A DNA stretch of 64,000 nt. It comes from Mactromeris polynyma (taxonomy: Eukaryota > Mollusca > Bivalvia > Venerida > Mactridae). The stretch lies in assembly GCA_032209605.1 (NCBI GenBank), contig JASFXZ010000001.1, positions 32,988,619-33,052,618 of the forward strand. The letters are read 5' to 3'. Every line of letters starts with the position of its first letter. Positions within the stretch are counted from its first letter, which is position 1. The notes below the pieces were generated by a model. It made no database searches, had not been told where the DNA came from, and worked only from the letters and a program-made list of their open reading frames with translations. Below are positions 36,482 through 50,432 of the stretch, piece by piece. A program made the position numbers and the translations under genes.

Positions 36482-39400
36482 TCACTACATTATACCATGC
36501 TTGTTTATGTGATTTATAGGCCCACAATAAATGATATCGTGATGAGTATGATATATTTCTTGCACTAATTCGATAACTACAATGTTATTATTGATTGAAT
36601 GCAACACTTGGGGCAATACTTGCAACAGTAGTTTTGAAGGCTTAAATATCTTTAAAGACCAATAAAATTACAAGCTTGGTTGTCTTACATACAACTTTTC
36701 GTGCGTTGTGTTATTTGTCTGAATCTAGGATAAATTTGATCATAATGAAATAATAAAACTTATATGTGTTGCTTGGCGACGTCACATTCAACTAGTCATG
36801 CCCTAACTTTGTATGAAGAATTTATAGCTTTTATTAACGTCCATGTTTTTTTAATTATCCGACCTGTCTTTAAAGTACAAGACAACCTTTTCATAGAAAC
36901 CCTCTCTTTTAAAAGCAACAGTATCTTATCAGTTTTTCCGTTGTAAACATTTACTACCAATACAACTCTCTACATCAATAACCTCTCTACAACAGCCACT
37001 ATTGTATCTCCAAAATGATTTGCTGTGGCGAAGTTGCACTGTTCAATAATAGTGACAGATTCAATACATTGCATATATATAAACAACAGGAGATTGTCAT
37101 GAGTTCTTTCCCTTCATCCCCTCTAGAGTTCTCTTCCGTTATTCCTTTTATAGTATATGTGTTACTACATATACATATACTACATAAGGGATAAATGGCA
37201 ATAACTCGTGAAATATCATGTGATATAAACATACATGTATGCGTTATGTGTTAAAAATAACACAAAGTACGAATGCTCAAGAATACCGTTTGAACGCGTA
37301 ATTATTATTTACTTTCAAACTGTAACACGTGTGAACTACGTGACAGGAAATCCCAAGACGTAGGGACTTACTGTATTGCATTGTTCAACCAGTCCTGTGC
37401 TGAAAATGTTCCTGCTAACACAACTTCCTGAAATATGGTGCTCTTGTTATAACCCGACTGATTTTCTTACGTACAATTACGTAAATACTATTTGTCCGCG
37501 AGGCAGTGTAACTGATGTACACCATTGACTAGAACATTCGTCACCAGGAGGCTGTTCAAACTATTTGCCAGGCATTAACATGAGGTAATCTTCGCTATCG
37601 TGTAAAGAAATTAACGAATTGCTTAAAGACAAAACAAGGGAAATCCACGATACTAAACAAACAACTTGATACTTCCACCGCTGTATAATACATTACATAC
37701 AGAATGTTTGGTATTGCAGTCGGATAATTTCCGTTTCTGCTATCAAAATGTCCATGTTATATTGCAGTTCATCGGCATTAATTCTTTTAATGACACTTCT
37801 AGATATTTACGAATTGTTAATGCCGAGAATCGAGCAGTGAATATGTTATGCATTTTTGTTGCAACGTTAGTACACATTTTCTCAGCTCTAGTTTGAAGTT
37901 TACATGATATTGTGCATGTGGTGTGTGTTTAATTCATCAAAGGAAACCAACAAAAATGATGTCGATCAGAAGGTTTTTATTAGATTCCTACCCGGCAATT
38001 ATTAATGTATCTGTTTTCGAGAGGAACTGTCTACTCGGCCATCCAGTCCGTCACATTGAGACAAATTATACTGAGTATTAATATGAACGTTAGCGTTATG
38101 TTTGGTCAATAACCTTTTTCCATTTCCCGGAATGACGAGATTTCATTATGCGAACTTGTAATGACATTTACGCAAACAATAAGCCGGATGCCGAGAAATA
38201 TGGTTGGATCTCTGACACTATGCGGTTTCACTTACAACGCGGCATGATATCTAGTCATTTTTGGGACAAGGAAAGAAGTAGATCATTCTATCATGTATGT
38301 TTATGTATCAACTAACTGCACGGTGTATTTATATTTCCATTGTCTCACTGTCCCTCTTTGTATAATGTTGTACAAGTTAATAAATATTATGTTCTGTTCT
38401 ATAATTCTTATATCTATTACACAGCGTAGTAATACAGTGCTACTAAAGTCGCGAACTACTTTAAATATCTCTGGATTATTTTTTGTGTGTGGAACATTGT
38501 TGTGTTGTGGTTGTTCTTTTCAAAGTTTCACTCTCAGAGGAATCGTTAGCACTGTAATGTGTCGACTTTCTTGTTAGTGTCAGGTCTTACTTAAATGCAC
38601 ATGAAAGGCAATGGCAAATGAATTCCCAAATGTGTTTATCTTAACACATTGATCTGAATCGATTCTGATCATTATAGTTCTAAGCAAATGCCTTCAAGTC
38701 GACATTTTGTTGTCGAAGCATATTTTCAATACTCGTTTTTTTTCGAATTCACATAGCTTAAATTTGACTGAAGCATTTTGCTTCTTCGTGTCACACAGTC
38801 TACTGTCTGGAAACACGCGCATTTGTGTCATATTAGAAGGTGTCATTGTTAATATCTTAGCGAGGTTCCAACCCACAACCTCCATGTTAAGCGGTTGACA
38901 TCATATTCACAACACTGCTGAAAATACCTAATAAACATAATGTTTACATAAGTAATTGCTTCATTGCTGAGAATGTATCATTTTCAGAACTGATATTTAC
39001 TTAATATTGTTGAATTAACTTATTTTCCAATGTTGTCCAATTGTTTACTTGTCGCTGATCACGTGGTTGACCTGTCTTAATAAGACTGTATCCATAGCGA
39101 AGTAGTTAGCATTGTTTTTTCGGCACAGTCGTACTAACATAGTTTTGCTATTTGCATATCAGTGTTGTGTAAACCAATCAAATATTACGTTTACAACCAA
39201 GGCAATTTCTCTTACCGAACAACGTTTGTAACCTTGACGCGGATTGGTTAACATTTCGAAAAAGGGTACGTTACCGTACAAAAATCCACCGAATTACCAT
39301 TTTGGATCTAGAGTGACCAGCAATCGTACCATCTCGGCATTTTTTATGTTGCACAACAAATCTTAACCTTCAAATTGCGCCGACCATCTTTTTTCAAGAT

Positions 39401-40969
39401 AATTCTTGTTTCAAAATTAATGCAGATAATCTTATAGAATTTAAGTAGACTTTTTACAACAAGTATACACATCTTGATAGAGATGTTTTCTTGAAAACTT
39501 ATTTTACCATAACAGTCAATAGATAATCAAATTCATACAACTGAACCTATATGAACATTGGGGACTCATTTGATGAATATCCACGGTCCAAGTACCGGTA
39601 ACAGGTCGAAAACATCGGGCGTTAGTAGATAAACTATCATCCAAACATTGTTGCACGGCTAATACTGAGTGCATAAACCACATCACTTACATTTATTATT
39701 GAATGTTGCGTCTTTTTTTGTAATGTACCAGTATTAATATCTCGGATATCGAGACAAATTAATGGTGAAGTTACCACCGTGTAAGACAATGTGATATGTA
39801 TTAGTCTAGTATATACAGTCTCTGCTCTGCTTTTTGTCTCAGCATTCTTACAAAAAACACCAGAATCTTTACAACGGGAGAAATGTCAATAACAATCCTA
39901 TTTGTTTGTATAATTCAAATCATCAAAGATGATAATTTTCTCCAAACACTTAGGATATGTTACTACATAGACTCGTAAACCTTCTAATGCCCACTTTGAT
40001 ATACGTTTTACAGACCATTCGCTGTTTCCAAATCGAATAATATGTCACCATGCTGAAGTATAAATGTCTTAGCAAGACCATAATTGTGACAAGACTTGAT
40101 TAGAACATTTGTCAGTCCAAAGTATTATTGTATTTGACCTTTGTTTTCTGTCTGATATCGTGATAATGTATCTAAACCAAACAAGGCACAGCAATGTTTG
40201 CCCCGATGAAGAAATCTTGGGTCATATGTGGACTCATTAACAATTTAATGTTTTTATTATTGTCTATGAAAACGATTTGTGTGAACTGAAACTAGTAATT
40301 TCTGGAGTATGGTTGTAGTAATCGTTATTGTACATACAAGATTAGTAATATGCATAAATCGCAATAGCAATTTAAAAGAGTTATAAGAAATGAATTAAAC
40401 CAATCCTATCACAAATTATGGTCATTATTACTGCACATGTGAAATAACACTGCTAATCTGGTAAAAAACCTATTACTCTTGAAACAATAATGAAAAACTG
40501 AAAGACAAAAATGAACATCATTGCACAAAAAATAAGAATTGTTTATTTGATATCTGAATTCCATTTGATCAGATAATGGTATTTTTTTAATTTGTAAAAC
40601 AACTCATTGATATTCTTGTTTAAACGAATTCTGCTGTTTTGTGTAATATTGGTATAATATTGTATTACGTGTGTGTTTAACCATACAAGACTGTGTTTTG
40701 TCACAAAACTACACTGTGTCCGGTCAATATCAATTTTTCGAGTCATTATCGGTTTTGAGGAACCGCGCGTGCAGCGTAGCGTTCTCGGCCAATCCGATCA
40801 GCTTGTTTTGAAAAGAAGGATATACAATTTCATAATTTATCGAATACTGTAAGTTTATTGGAGAGACAAAATACAAAATATTTAAAATAATACAGCGGAG
40901 GAAAGTATTTTCAATTGTTTTTAAAGTTCTTGGCAAAATGGTTACCAACATGTATTCATAATTATTAGG
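36482..40969. other. AT-rich non-genic stretch
   Basis: No gene is supported in 4.5 kb. The hydrophobic 94-codon frame at 38,293-38,577 carries no domain. A weak B-box-like GGGTTGGAACC on the minus strand near 38,870 hints at an old SINE. Confidence 0.5.
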
Positions 40970-41110
40970 GAAACCTAGTGACCGAGGTGTCCGAAGGTCA
41001 AGAGTTCGAATCCAGCCTTGGGCGATGTTGAGACGAGAACTTCACAATCCCTGAATTTGGAGCAAGGACTGGTTAGTAACCAAGGAAACGGTCATCGAGT
41101 GTAAATAATG
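40970..41110 (+). repeat. tRNA-derived SINE
   Basis: AAACCTAGTGACCGAGGTGT (A-box region) and AAGAGTTCGAATCCAGCC (B-box region) are followed by AGACGAGAACTTCACAATCC, GGAGCAAGGACTGGTTAGTA and ACCAAGGAAACGGTCATCGA. The ACTGGTTAGTAACCAAG block resembles the distal body of family A at 841-865, so this may be a divergent subfamily. Confidence 0.6.
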
Positions 41111-44100
41111 AAACATAAAGTATTAAAATCGAATTAAAATATACGTTATGATACTAGTTTTACAATCGATGTAAACTATTTAAGTTAAAACGAATTGACA
41201 ATGCAGAACGCGATTCATGGCTACATGTTACAGTATGTTGAACTTAAATCAACATTACAGAATGTTATGATAGCCTACGTATGAGATACGTAAGATTATC
41301 TGGGATGGTCGAGGATGCAACATACTATTTACTGGTTTTTATCAATAATGATTGATTGTTCTGTAACGCTTTAAGACAATTTGTGAATTTTAGTAAAACA
41401 TGTAATCAGTTTACAACTTGTTTCTTCGCGTCTTATTTAGTTCATACATAATGGACGAATTCAGAAATGGAGATACAGTCCTACCTGTCTTCTCTTGAGC
41501 AACAACCTCTCTTCAAAACCAACATCAGTTGTTACGTAGTAAAAGAGTACTACCAATTTAATCTCTCTTGAGCAAAACCACCGATAGTTGAATCTTTTGA
41601 AGTATGTGGCTCCGGAAATGTTTCACTTTTGTGCTGCAAACGATCTTCTAGTTTAAGTCTAGTTAAAAAAAAAGGTTTTACAAAAACTCTACGTAATTGA
41701 AATTCATGTAATTCTACAATATTTTGATAAAACATTGGAAATAAAATGATACAAGGGTTAAAAATCAAACACGATATACAGAGAGACCAATTCAGAATGA
41801 AATTTGAGTTTTTATACGTACAATTTCATGCAGAATTTTATTCATGATTGTCCACCAGACAATGTATGGTTATTGGAGTTTTACATCATTTTCAACAGTA
41901 CTTCAGTTATAAACGCTGGTCAATTGACTGAACTAGTGTTCCTGAATAGCGAACCAGTATTAACCTGATTGCCGAAGTAGAGTACAAGTAACATTGAATG
42001 TACTGTCTTCGGACACATTATCAGGGCAATATATACCATATATAACATGTATACTGCAATATAAACTGACAGGACATTGTAATAACTAAATAAATAAGCG
42101 CTCATACTAGTAACACATCTTGACACAACCACCGACAGCATCGGATGATAACGTGATATGATGTGTCGATTTGGTGTGGGACATTGCAACGAGGAAGTTT
42201 TGGAGAGGGTGTGGGACCTATTATCACAAAGTCTCGTGATGTTGGCAAATGTTCAACATAAGCGGTACATATATCCAGCTAATGACACTTATGTTTCTAC
42301 GGATAGAAATGTTTCTACAAGAACGAAAGGCAATACGCATGTTCAGTAACATTATGTCCACGTGGGTTTAGTCCCAATGCGCAAATAGAGTTATCATCAA
42401 AGACAGAGAATGCATCGTTAGCAGATTTAATAACCATACTCAACATTGCAAATTGAAGAAACACCCCCAATTATGGTTAATTGTGCACTGCCTCTTAACG
42501 TCTACAATGCCAAGTTGTAAACATTATCTGAAGTGTAACCAAGAAATGTTGCGGTGTCAGTTTCCAGATTATAACCACTTTATACGATTGTGGGAATTAT
42601 GCCAGAAAAAAGCAGGTTACATGCTCGGGTCAAATCAATACCGTATTGTATTGTGGCCAAGTAGCTAATTCAAGTAACCTACATTTTACCCCAAACAGAA
42701 GAATTGTTGCACTGTTTACGGATTGTTATTGAGAACATTGCCATAATTATGTAATACGAGAATGTTTTCATATTCATATCTGTGGAATTGGCCTTGGCTT
42801 CAAGGGACCATCTTGTACAAAAGATACGTTTCATTTTGAGCAATAATAATATGTATTTGCCTACTTGACTATAAGCGTCTATAGTGGTTCAGTTGTTTGT
42901 GTAACGTTATGTTGCTTCAGAGAGATGAGTACAGAATTATTTGGATTTATCGTACTGTACTACCACCTCAAAGCTAAATGTCACCACCTCGTTAAACAAG
43001 AACACAATTGTATCGATGGAACAATTTGAACTTTATTCAGTTATTCTTATTTTACGAACCTATTAAATGTTAGACACCAATGGTGATAAATTTGTGTGAA
43101 GACAAGAAAAACTGAATATTTCCGCTGGAAGTGACAACAATATCTCAACATTCTAAACACCCTGGTGATAAATTCCATTGCATATCAATTTGTAAGTGTT
43201 AATTAAGACCTGTTACGTCAGAAGAAACTTTGCTCAAAATAAAAATACCTCGCTGAAGAAAATAAACTTAAAGTTTGCTGCACCTATAACCAGAGAAATT
43301 TAAGGATGGTGCGTGATCTTCATTGTAGTTAAGCAACAGAACATTTCTGTATTTATACACGCTCGTTTGTAAATGACGATGAAATGTAAAATAAATACAC
43401 ATTAGATTTATATACCTATTACCAGAGTACATACACGTGATCACTGAGCCATTGAAGTATTTTTATTACGTCTACTACATGTATACGACATGGAATTGTC
43501 TGTATATGTGCGTGAATAAATCTTTATATAGACTTTAATAAACCTTTCCCATGTATCATGCATATATGTCATTTGTAACGTTCTGTAACGTTTGTCCATA
43601 GCACGAACGTAAAAGTTGACGAAACACATTTTTCGGCCATTAAAGCTTGCAAAAAGATGGGAAATGTGTGAAGTCGGTCACACTATTCCTAAATATTTTA
43701 TCTTAAAAACAATTTACCAGTGACTTGACTGTGTCATTCTACTGTGTGAACTGTTCTTGGCATTTTCTGTCAAACACATGTTGTTATTCATAATCAACAT
43801 TCTTGTCTGATATTTCCTTCTAACTTGATAGAAACGCAATCAGTGTTCCTGAAACAATCGTCTAATGATCTTAACACTTCTGTTACATTGACTTTATCCT
43901 TATACGATCGTTAATCCGACAAAGACACGTCGGCAAGTCGCTTATCTGCGACTATTACGTCTCATTAACTTCGTACTGCGCATGCACAGACCGAATCACT
44001 CACGACTAATGCTTATTTCATTGCTCTGAAGCTTTCCTAATGTTTCGATACCGGTAACAAGATTATTACATCTTGGGAACAATAAGAGTTTAGTGACACA

Positions 44101-44965
44101 AAAGCTAATATCGCAAATGTTAGATTATTTCTTTTATTTCCCGCCATTAATTACAAATCGACCTCCGTTGCTATCAAATATACTTTTTATAAATACACCC
44201 CGACCGATGAAGAGAAGATTATTTCTGCCTTCTGATACATAGTTTCTGGCGCAAATACTTCATGCTTATCGAGCGACCATAACTATTTGTGTTTGATTAC
44301 TTGATGACGCATACTGTACATGTACAAACCGTTGAGTAAGTACACTTTGCCGCGTGTTTTTGTTCATTGTTAAAGTTCATTAGCCAATTGAAGAAGAACT
44401 CGCCGGCGTCCATTAGCATAACATTGATCATACACACTCTCTCATCTGCTTCTCCACATTATGTACGGATCCAAAGAAACCGTAAATTATTGGCCGTTAA
44501 AAGCAAGCCATTTGTGCTGGGACAAAAACTGACACCGGAAATCATTTTAAATCATGACAATCTCAATATAGTCCTAAGCTTTCCTTTTAACTACAAGTTT
44601 ATCGATACAGAAAAACTACATGATTTATAATGGCTGTCAATGAGTTACTTCCTTATAGTCAGTCCTTTATTGTGATCTATATAGTACACACCCATGCTAA
44701 ATATACAAAACACGATACCAATAGTCATAGCTATTTTCTAAACCAATAAACTCACCAATGGTATTTGAATGCATCCAAAACTGCACATTGAAGTACAAAG
44801 TTATGGGCTTGTCTAGTCCAATTTAATTACTCTTTTACATATTATTTAATTCTTAATTTTCAAACGCTATTATTATCTGTTTAGTTAAGCTCTCTTCTTG
44901 AAAGCTGATTCAGTGCCCTTATTTCAGGTGTCATAATTTCATGGTATCCGAAGCTTATGACGTAC
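41111..44965. other. AT-rich stretch with one GAGAGGTTG-like fragment
   Basis: A minus-strand GAGAGGTTG-family fragment lies at about 41,490-41,578 (TCTTGAGCAACAACCTCTCT and AATTTAATCTCTCTTGAGCA). No gene is supported. The frames at 42,158-42,349, 42,453-42,668 and 44,367-44,630 have no firm domain match. Confidence 0.5.
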
Positions 44966-47900
44966 GATTCATGGTGTCTTACCGAGGGCAATGTTATTTG
45001 TCTCGTGGTATTTAACGGGGAAACAAGGTTGTATTCTCGTGATATTTACCGAGGGTACAATGTTGTATTCTCGTGGTATTTACCGAGGGTACAATGTTGT
45101 ATTCTCGTGGTATTTACCGAGGGTACAATGTTGTATTCTCGTGATATTTACCGATGGGACAATGTTGTATTCTCGTGATATTTACCGAGGGTACAATGTT
45201 GTATTCTCGTGATATTTACCGAGTGGACAATGTTGTATTCTCGTGATATTTACCGAGTGGACAATGTTGTATTCTCGTGATATTTACCGAGTGGACAATG
45301 TTGTATCCTCGTGATATTTACCGAGTGGACAATGTTGTATTCTCGTGATATTTACCGAGGGGACAATGTTGTATTCTCGTGATATTTACCGAGTGGACAA
45401 TGTTGTATTCTCGTGATATTTACCGAGGGTACAATGTTGTATTCTCGTGATATTTTCCGAGGGTACAATGTTTATTCTCGTGGTATTTACCGAGTGGACA
45501 ATGGTGTATTCTCGTGGTATTTACCGAGGGGACAATGTTGTATTCTCGTAGTATTTACCGAGGGGACAATGTTGTATTCTCGTGGTATTTACCGAGGGTA
45601 CAATGTTGTATTCTCGTGGTATTTACCGAGGGTACAATGTTGTATTCTCGTGATATTTACCGAGGGGACAATGTTGTATTCTCGTGATATTTACCGAGGG
45701 TACAATGTTGTATTCTCGTGATATTTACCGAGTGGACAATGTTGTATTCTCGTGATATTTACCGAGTGGACAATGTTGTATTCTCGTGATATTTACCGAG
45801 TGGACAATGTTGTATCCTCGTGATATTTACCGAGTGGACAATGTTGTATTCTCGTGATATTTACCGATGGGACAATGTTGTATTCTCGTGATATTTACCG
45901 AGGGTACAATGTTGTATTCTCGTGATATTTACCGAGGGTACAATGTTGTATTCTCGTGATATTTTCCGAGGGTACAATGTTTATTCTCGTGGTATTTACC
46001 GAGTGGACAATGGTGTATTCTCGTGGTATTTACCGAGGGGACAATGTTGTATTCTCGTGATATTAACCGAGGGGACAATGTTGTATTCTCGTGATATTTA
46101 CCGAGGGTACAATGTTGTATTCTCGTGATATTTACCGAGTGGACAATGTTGTATTCTCGTGATATTTACCGAGTGGACAATGTTGTATTCTCGTGATATT
46201 TACCGAGTGGACAGTGTTGTATCCTCGTGATATTTACCGAGTGGACAATGTTGTATTCTCGTGATATTTACCGAGGGGACAATGTTGTATTCTCGTGATA
46301 TTTACCAAGTGGACAATGTTGTATTCTCGTGATATTTACCGAGGGTACAATGTTGTATTCTCGTGATATTTTCCGAGGGTACAATGTTTATTCTCGTGGT
46401 ATTTACCGAGTGGACAATGGTGTATTCTCGTGGTATTTACCGAGGGGACAATGTTGTATTCTCGTAGTATTTACCGAGGGGACAATGTTGTATTCTCGTG
46501 GTATTTACCGAGGGTACAATGTTGTATTCTCGTGGTATTTACCGAGGGTACAATGTTGTATTCTCGTGATATTTACCGAGGGGACAATGTTGTATTCTCG
46601 TGATATTTACCGAGGGTACAATGTTGTATTCTCGTGATATTTACCGAGTGGACAATGGTGTATTCTCGTGGTATTTACCGAGGGGACAATGTTGTATTCT
46701 CGTAGTATTTACCGAGGGGACAATGTTGTATTCTCGTGGTATTTACCGAGGGTACAATGTTGTATTCTCGTGGTATTTACCGAGGGTACAATGTTGTATT
46801 CTCGTGATATTTACCGAGGGGACAATGTTGTATTCTCGTGATATTTACCGAGGGTACAATGTTGTATTCTCGTGATATTTACCGAGTGGACAATGTTGTA
46901 TTCTCGTGATATTTACCGAGTGGACAATGTTGTATTCTCGTGATATTTACCGAGTGGACAATGTTGTATCCTCGTGATATTTACCGAGTGGACAATGTTG
47001 TATTCTCGTGATATTTACCGAGTGGACAATGTTGTATTCTCGTGATATTTACCGAGTGGACAATGTTGTATTCTCGTGATATTTACCGAGGGTACAATGT
47101 TGTATTCTCGTGATATTTACCGAGGGTACAATGTTGTATTCTCGTGATATTTTCCGAGGGTACAATGTTTATTCTCGTGGTATTTACCGAGTGGACAATG
47201 GTGTATTCTCGTGGTATTTACCGAGGGGACAATGTTGTATTCTCGTGATATTTACCGAGGGGACAATGTTGTATTCTCATGATATTTACCGAGTGGACAA
47301 TGTTGTATTCTCGTGGTATTTACCGAGTTGACAATGTTGTATCCTCGTGGTATTTACCGAGGGGACAATGTTGTATTCTCGTAGTATTTACCGAGGGGAC
47401 AATGTTGTATTCTCGTGGTATTTACCGAGGGTACAATGTTGTATTCTCGTGGTATTTATCGAGGGGACAATGTTGTATTCTCGTGGAATTTACCGAGGGT
47501 ACACTCTTGTATTCTCGTGGTATTTACCGAGTGGACAATGTTGCATGCTCGTGGTATTTACCGAGGGGACAATGGTGTATTCTCGTGGTATTTACCGAGG
47601 GGACAATGTTGTATTCTCGTGATATTTACCGAGGGTACACTGTTGTATTCTCGTGGTATTTACCGAGGGGACAATGTTGTATTCTCGTGATATTTACCGA
47701 GGGGACAATGTTGTATTCTCGTGGTATTTACCGAGGGGACAATGTTGTATTCTCGTGGTATTTACCGATGGGACAATGTTGTATTCTCGTGGTATTTACC
47801 GAGGGGACAATGTTGTATTCTCGTGGTATTTACCGAGGGGACAATGTTGTGTTCTCGTGGTATTTACCGAGGATATTATGTTGTATGTCTCGTGGTATTT

Positions 47901-47995
47901 ACCGAGGATATTATGTTGTATGTCTCGTGGTATTTACCGTTGGGAAAATGTTGTATGTCTCGTGGTATTCACCGAGGGGAAAATGTTGTATGATT
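44966..47995. repeat. Minisatellite, 34-bp unit, about 88 copies with higher-order repeats
   Basis: The unit reads TGTTGTATTCTCGTGATATT then TACCGAGGGTACAA, 34 bp. Variants combine GAGGGTAC, GAGGGGAC or GAGTGGAC with TGATATT or TGGTATT. A distinctive 33-bp unit (ATGTTTATTCTCG after TATTTTCCGAGG) marks repeated blocks: the block start recurs at 45,413, 45,922, 46,329 and 47,110. The spacings of 509, 407 and 781 bp each equal a whole number of 34-bp units plus one 33-bp unit. Plus-strand open frames are repeat artefacts. Confidence 0.95.
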
Positions 47996-48682
47996 TATGG
48001 TATAACATCGAGGACAATGCTGTATGTTTATGGCATATTACCGAGGACAATGTTGTATGTAAATGGTTTATTACCTAGGAATATAATGTATCTTTTATGG
48101 TATATTACCGCTGACAACGTAGTATGTGGTTATTAATGAGGACAATTCTGTGTGTTTTATGGTATATTACCGCTGACAACGTTGTATGTTTTATGGTTTA
48201 TTACCAAGGAATATTATGTATGTTTTATGGTATATTACCGCTGACAACGTAGTATGTTCTTATTAATGAGGACAATGCTGTATGTTTTATGGTATATTAC
48301 CGCTGACAACGTAGTATGTTTTTCTTATTAATGAGGACAATGCTGTGTGTTTTATGGTATATTACCGCTGACAACGTAGTAAGTTCTTATTAATGAGGAC
48401 AATGCTGTGTGTTTTATGGTATATTATCGCTGACAACGTTGTATGTTTTATGGTTTATTACCAAGGAATATTATGTATGTTTTATGGTTTATTACCTAGG
48501 AATATTATGTATGTTTTATGGTATATTACCGCTGACAACGTAGTATGTTCTTATTAATGAGGACAATGCTGTGTGTTTTATGGTATATTACCGCTGACAA
48601 CGTTGTATGTTCTTATTAATGAGGACAATGTTGTGTGTTTTATGGTATATTACCGCAGACAACGTTGTATGTTTGATGGATA
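47996..48682. repeat. Divergent edge of the 34-bp array
   Basis: Here units read TGTTGTATGTTTTATGGTATATTACCGAGGACAA-like (given in parts: TGTATGTTTTATGGTATATT and ACCG(A/C)(G/T)GACAA). Many are fused into dimers of about 62-64 bp containing TTCTTATTAATGAGGACAA. They are clearly related to the central array but much less uniform, as expected for an array edge that escapes homogenisation. Confidence 0.85.
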
Positions 48683-49311
48683 AGAAATCTAATTGTTGGT
48701 TTTCGGATAAATAAATTTCAGACAGAATCGCAGGAAAAGGTTACGATAAAATTTCTTTCGTACTGTACAAGTACCTCCGATATGTTATCGAGCTCATTTT
48801 AGAAACTGGGATTCCAAATTAAACCACTTTGCAGCATATACAAGTCAATTATGAATCAAGCTGCTTTTAAAAATGTAAAAACAACAAGGTTTTGTCTTCA
48901 AATGCAGTGTATGCATTTTTATAAGGAACAATGCAAGCAAATGACGTGTCTGTTCTGGCCAACTTGTGTTTCAAACCATATTTCAGGTAATTCACTTATA
49001 ATATTTTTCACAGCCCAATATAATTTAAAATGCATGAGATTTCCACAGGAAAATGAAATTGCTTGCCCGTCAAATGACATTGGGGAATCGTGGTTTAAAT
49101 TCATACTTGACTGGACATACGGAGTTAAATGTGTACATTGTTCTTGGATATTCCTTCCAGTATAGCAGTGTTCTGGAATGACGAACAATGTTCTAAATTG
49201 TTCCATTGAGAACATTGTTCTGCATTTAAGCACATTGTTCTAAACCATTCCATTGACGCAAGAGTAGAACATCATTCCGAATCGAGCGGAACACTCGAAA
49301 GGAATACGCCC
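48683..49311. other. Unique segment splitting the 34-bp array
   Basis: About 630 bp of non-repeat sequence lies between divergent array units on both sides. It includes a 104-codon plus-strand frame (48,851-49,165) without a recognisable domain. Near 49,175-49,260 is a cluster of GAACAATGTTC / GAACATTGTTC inverted motifs. It may be an insertion into the array or the original flank between two array segments. Confidence 0.5.
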
Positions 49312-49515
49312 AATGTTGTATGTTTTATGGTATATCATCGAGGACAATGTTGTATGTTTTATGGTTTATTACCGAGGACAATTTTGTATGTTTTATGGTT
49401 TATTACCGAGGACAATTTTGTATGTTTCTTGGTATATTACATGGGACAATGTTATTTGTTTTATGGTATATTACCGAGGACAATGTTTTATGTTTTATGG
49501 TATATTACCCATGGA
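49312..49515. repeat. Outlying block of the 34-bp repeat, six units
   Basis: Units of TGTATGTTTTATGG(T/A)(T)TATT followed by ACCGAGGACAAT repeat with about a 34-bp period. They belong to the divergent subtype seen at the right edge of the main array, confirming that the two blocks were once continuous or share an origin. Confidence 0.85.
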
Positions 49516-50319
49516 TATATAGTATATATCCAGTTCATCCAGAAATATGTGTTTGTAATATATCTTTTTTCTACTTTTAGACATTTGTCAAATTAATATG
49601 GCATATTTAACATGTTGCTTACTTTCTTAGAACTTATATACAGCGTAATGTCTGTGCATTTCTATGACGGAACATTCCATGTTTTCTTTTAGCGCGTCTC
49701 CAACGATACACGTATCTCCTGGTTCGGTTAGGTTTCGAATTTATTACGCTTTCGGTTTTCTTATGTTCGGTTCGATTATATATAGAAATACGACACACAT
49801 AAAATTGTCAATAACTGAATTTCCTTTCCTTAAAGTAAATTGTTCTAATTACTTCTTAGTATTAACGTCTAGGCTATATATACATGTACATCTAATTACA
49901 GTAATAACTACAAACGTCTTAGCACGTTGACCAGAGAGAATGAGCAGAGATATGAAGTGTCATATTATAAGTCATAAACTGAACACATTAGAAATTGTTT
50001 CGCAAAACAGTACCGAAAACCGAACCGAGCCTAAATAACAGAATATTACCGAACATCGAACAGTCGCAATCCTATTTTCTATGTACCGAATAAGCATACG
50101 TCTTCGAATTTTTTTATTTACATGTGCACAATATAAATATATTTCTGAATGTGGTTTTCAAGCGTTTATCAAAACAGTTGCAATGTATTAAAGTTTTGTC
50201 TACTATATGCAACCTTTGTTCGAAAAGCATCTGATTTGAAATCTCAGGCATTAAGTGAACCCTATATGTTATTGTAACTAGAAGTACCTGAAATATTATT
50301 CTGATATTTGTATTTTCAG
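49516..50319. other. Probable intron or 5' flank upstream of the first seen Ig exon
   Basis: The stretch ends with the splice acceptor TTTGTATTTTCAG at 50,319. A foldback is visible: GGTTCGGTTAGGTTT and CGGTTTTCTTATGTTCGG near 49,720-49,770 face ACCGAAAACCGAACCGAG near 50,010-50,030. No signal-peptide exon with a phase-1 donor was recognised. Confidence 0.5.
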
Positions 50320-50432
50320 TGATGTCAGCAAATTACAGACCAATGTTTAATGTCACTTTGGAAGAAGTTCGTGTTGTTGCAGGACAAACTGCGACACTTC
50401 CTTGTTTCGCTCGATATAAGGGTGAACATAAG
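50320..50432 (+). CDS. Lachesin/IgLON-like protein, exon encoding start of Ig1
   Basis: This is the first recognisable exon of a three-Ig cell-adhesion protein. It enters in phase 1 (TG completes a codon begun upstream) after the acceptor TATTTTCAG and ends after a full codon before the donor GTAAGC. Counting the first full codon as residue 1, it gives residues 1-37: a PMFNVTLEEV strand with an N-glycosylation site at N10, then GQTATLPC with the first Ig1 cysteine at C28. This is the form expected for lachesin, DPR and IgLON proteins. The signal peptide must lie in an upstream exon I could not find. The ATG at 50,322 is internal, not the start. A 73-bp tandem array begins at the very first intron base. 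Confidence 0.88.

Noticed and set aside
38850..38900. SINE head on the minus strand
   Set aside because: Only a weak B-box-like motif is present; the A box and body blocks could not be identified.
42158..42349. Possible transposase fragment with an ERVWDLLSQ-like motif
   Set aside because: The resemblance to KDZ-type transposases is limited to a few residues, and no flanking homologous sequence was seen.
47279..48136. 285-codon plus-strand open frame
   Set aside because: It is a translation of the 34-bp array; similar frames occur in all phases.
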